A stretch of DNA of 7,900 nt from Butyrivibrio sp. (GTDB taxonomy: Bacteria > Bacillota_A > Clostridia > Lachnospirales > Lachnospiraceae). The position numbers were made by a program, and so were the translations under genes. Positions 7,501 to 7,900 of this stretch are shown here, piece after piece. Position 1 is the first letter of the stretch, and each line of letters starts with the position of its first letter. The notes under the pieces are model-generated. The model saw only the letters and a list, made by a program, of their open reading frames with translations. It did not search any database and had not been told where the DNA came from. The DNA lies in contig NZ_JAILQF010000256.1 of assembly GCF_024699075.1 (NCBI RefSeq), positions 1-7,900 of the forward strand, written 5' to 3'.

Positions 7501-7900
7501 TTATACCTCTTCTACTACTTTACTATCTAAAGATTTATCTTCTGAAGTTTTCTCTTCTTTAGTCTTCTCTTCTGAAGCTTTCTCTTCTGAAGCTTTCTCT
7601 TCTGAAGCTTTCTCTCCTGAAGCTTTATCTTCTATAGTATTCTCTTCTATAGGATACATATCTTCTATCTTTTCACACTTAATTCCGGCTCTTTCAAATC
7701 TTCCAATGATGATCTCTTCACCTTGATCATCAACCTGTGTAGTAAGAATATATATATTACCGTCATTTCCCAGGCAGACAGAGTCATTATATCTGGTCTT
7801 TCCTCTAAGAATCTTTTCCCATTCATCGGCGCTCTTGCCCTCGCCGTCTATCTTAAACAGTCTGAAATCTGTAATCTCGTTATCTGTCATATCCTTATGA
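7501..7900 (-). CDS. pelD: PelD-like c-di-GMP receptor, C-terminal part only (5' end beyond window)
   Basis: Only the 3' end is in the window. A Met codon sits at 7890, but the frame stays open to the edge and the sequence begins in mid-domain, so the real start is almost surely outside. Counting from that Met, residues 20-72 read as the end of a GGDEF fold: an RxxD motif (RYND, 33-36), then a degenerate signature loop GNDGN (41-45) in place of GGDEF, the strand IYILT, and the helix ending RFERAGI (64-70). Loss of GGDEF with retained RxxD is what PelD shows: no cyclase activity, but c-di-GMP binding that switches on polymer synthesis. After residue 75 comes a disordered Glu/Lys/Ser tail made of pentapeptide repeats. 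The gene ends 7 nt before pelE, matching the pelD-pelE order. The alternative, a different degenerate GGDEF protein, is less likely here. The membrane and GAF domains expected of PelD cannot be checked. Confidence 0.75.
   Translation of the reverse strand, partial: HKDMTDNEITDFRLFKIDGEGKSADEWEKILRGKTRYNDSVCLGNDGNIYILTTQVDDQGEEIIIGRFERAGIKCEKIEDMYPIEENTIEDKASGEKASEEKASEEKASEEKTKEEKTSEDKSLDSKVVEEV
7541..7645 (-). repeat. 15-bp tandem repeat in the pelD-like tail
   Basis: About seven 15-bp units on the pattern tctgaagctttctct (plus strand) run in register. Three in a row are identical (7571-7615), and those at 7541 (one mismatch), 7556, 7616 and 7631 are increasingly divergent. The unit is a whole number of codons and encodes an EKASE-type pentapeptide, so gain or loss of units would change tail length without a frameshift. 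Confidence 0.9.

Noticed and set aside
7541..7645. CRISPR array
   Set aside because: The units are contiguous 15-bp coding repeats with no spacers.

Overview
The window is a single block of six genes, all read from the minus strand (right to left). It encodes a Pel-type exopolysaccharide machine in what looks like a low-GC, monoderm Firmicute, most likely a Lachnospiraceae/Butyrivibrio-like clostridium. That placement rests on AT-rich DNA, strong AGGAGG-type ribosome sites, GTG starts, and the pelD-E-A(deacetylase)-F-G order known for Gram-positive Pel clusters. The outer-membrane genes pelB and pelC are not seen. The genus is a guess.

Layout in transcription order. (1) 7900-7501: the 3' end of a pelD-like gene, cut by the window edge. 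It carries the end of a degenerate GGDEF domain with an RxxD c-di-GMP-binding motif and a repeat-rich acidic/lysine tail. (2) 7493-6597: a pelE-like membrane/TPR protein. (3) 6600-4798: a membrane-anchored polysaccharide deacetylase (DUF2194/PelA-deacetylase type), overlapping pelE by 4 nt. (4) 4697-3294: pelF, the GT4 polymerase, after a 100-nt AT-rich gap. (5) 3237-1732: pelG, the 12-helix membrane transporter. (6) 1728-1: a CotH-like kinase-fold protein with a signal anchor and a C-terminal FN3-like domain, starting 3 nt after pelG and running off the left edge.

How they likely work together, from the Pel family: PelD senses c-di-GMP and, with PelE and PelG, forms a membrane complex that holds the cytoplasmic polymerase PelF. 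PelF makes an N-acetylhexosamine polymer, PelG carries it across the membrane, and the anchored deacetylase removes acetyl groups outside the cell, giving a cationic matrix polymer. The CotH-like protein is the least expected member. Its tight coupling to pelG suggests an extracytoplasmic modifying or surface role in the same process, but its substrate cannot be read from the sequence.

There is no stretch over 300 bases without a gene. I see no RNA gene, insertion sequence, CRISPR array or convincing terminator.
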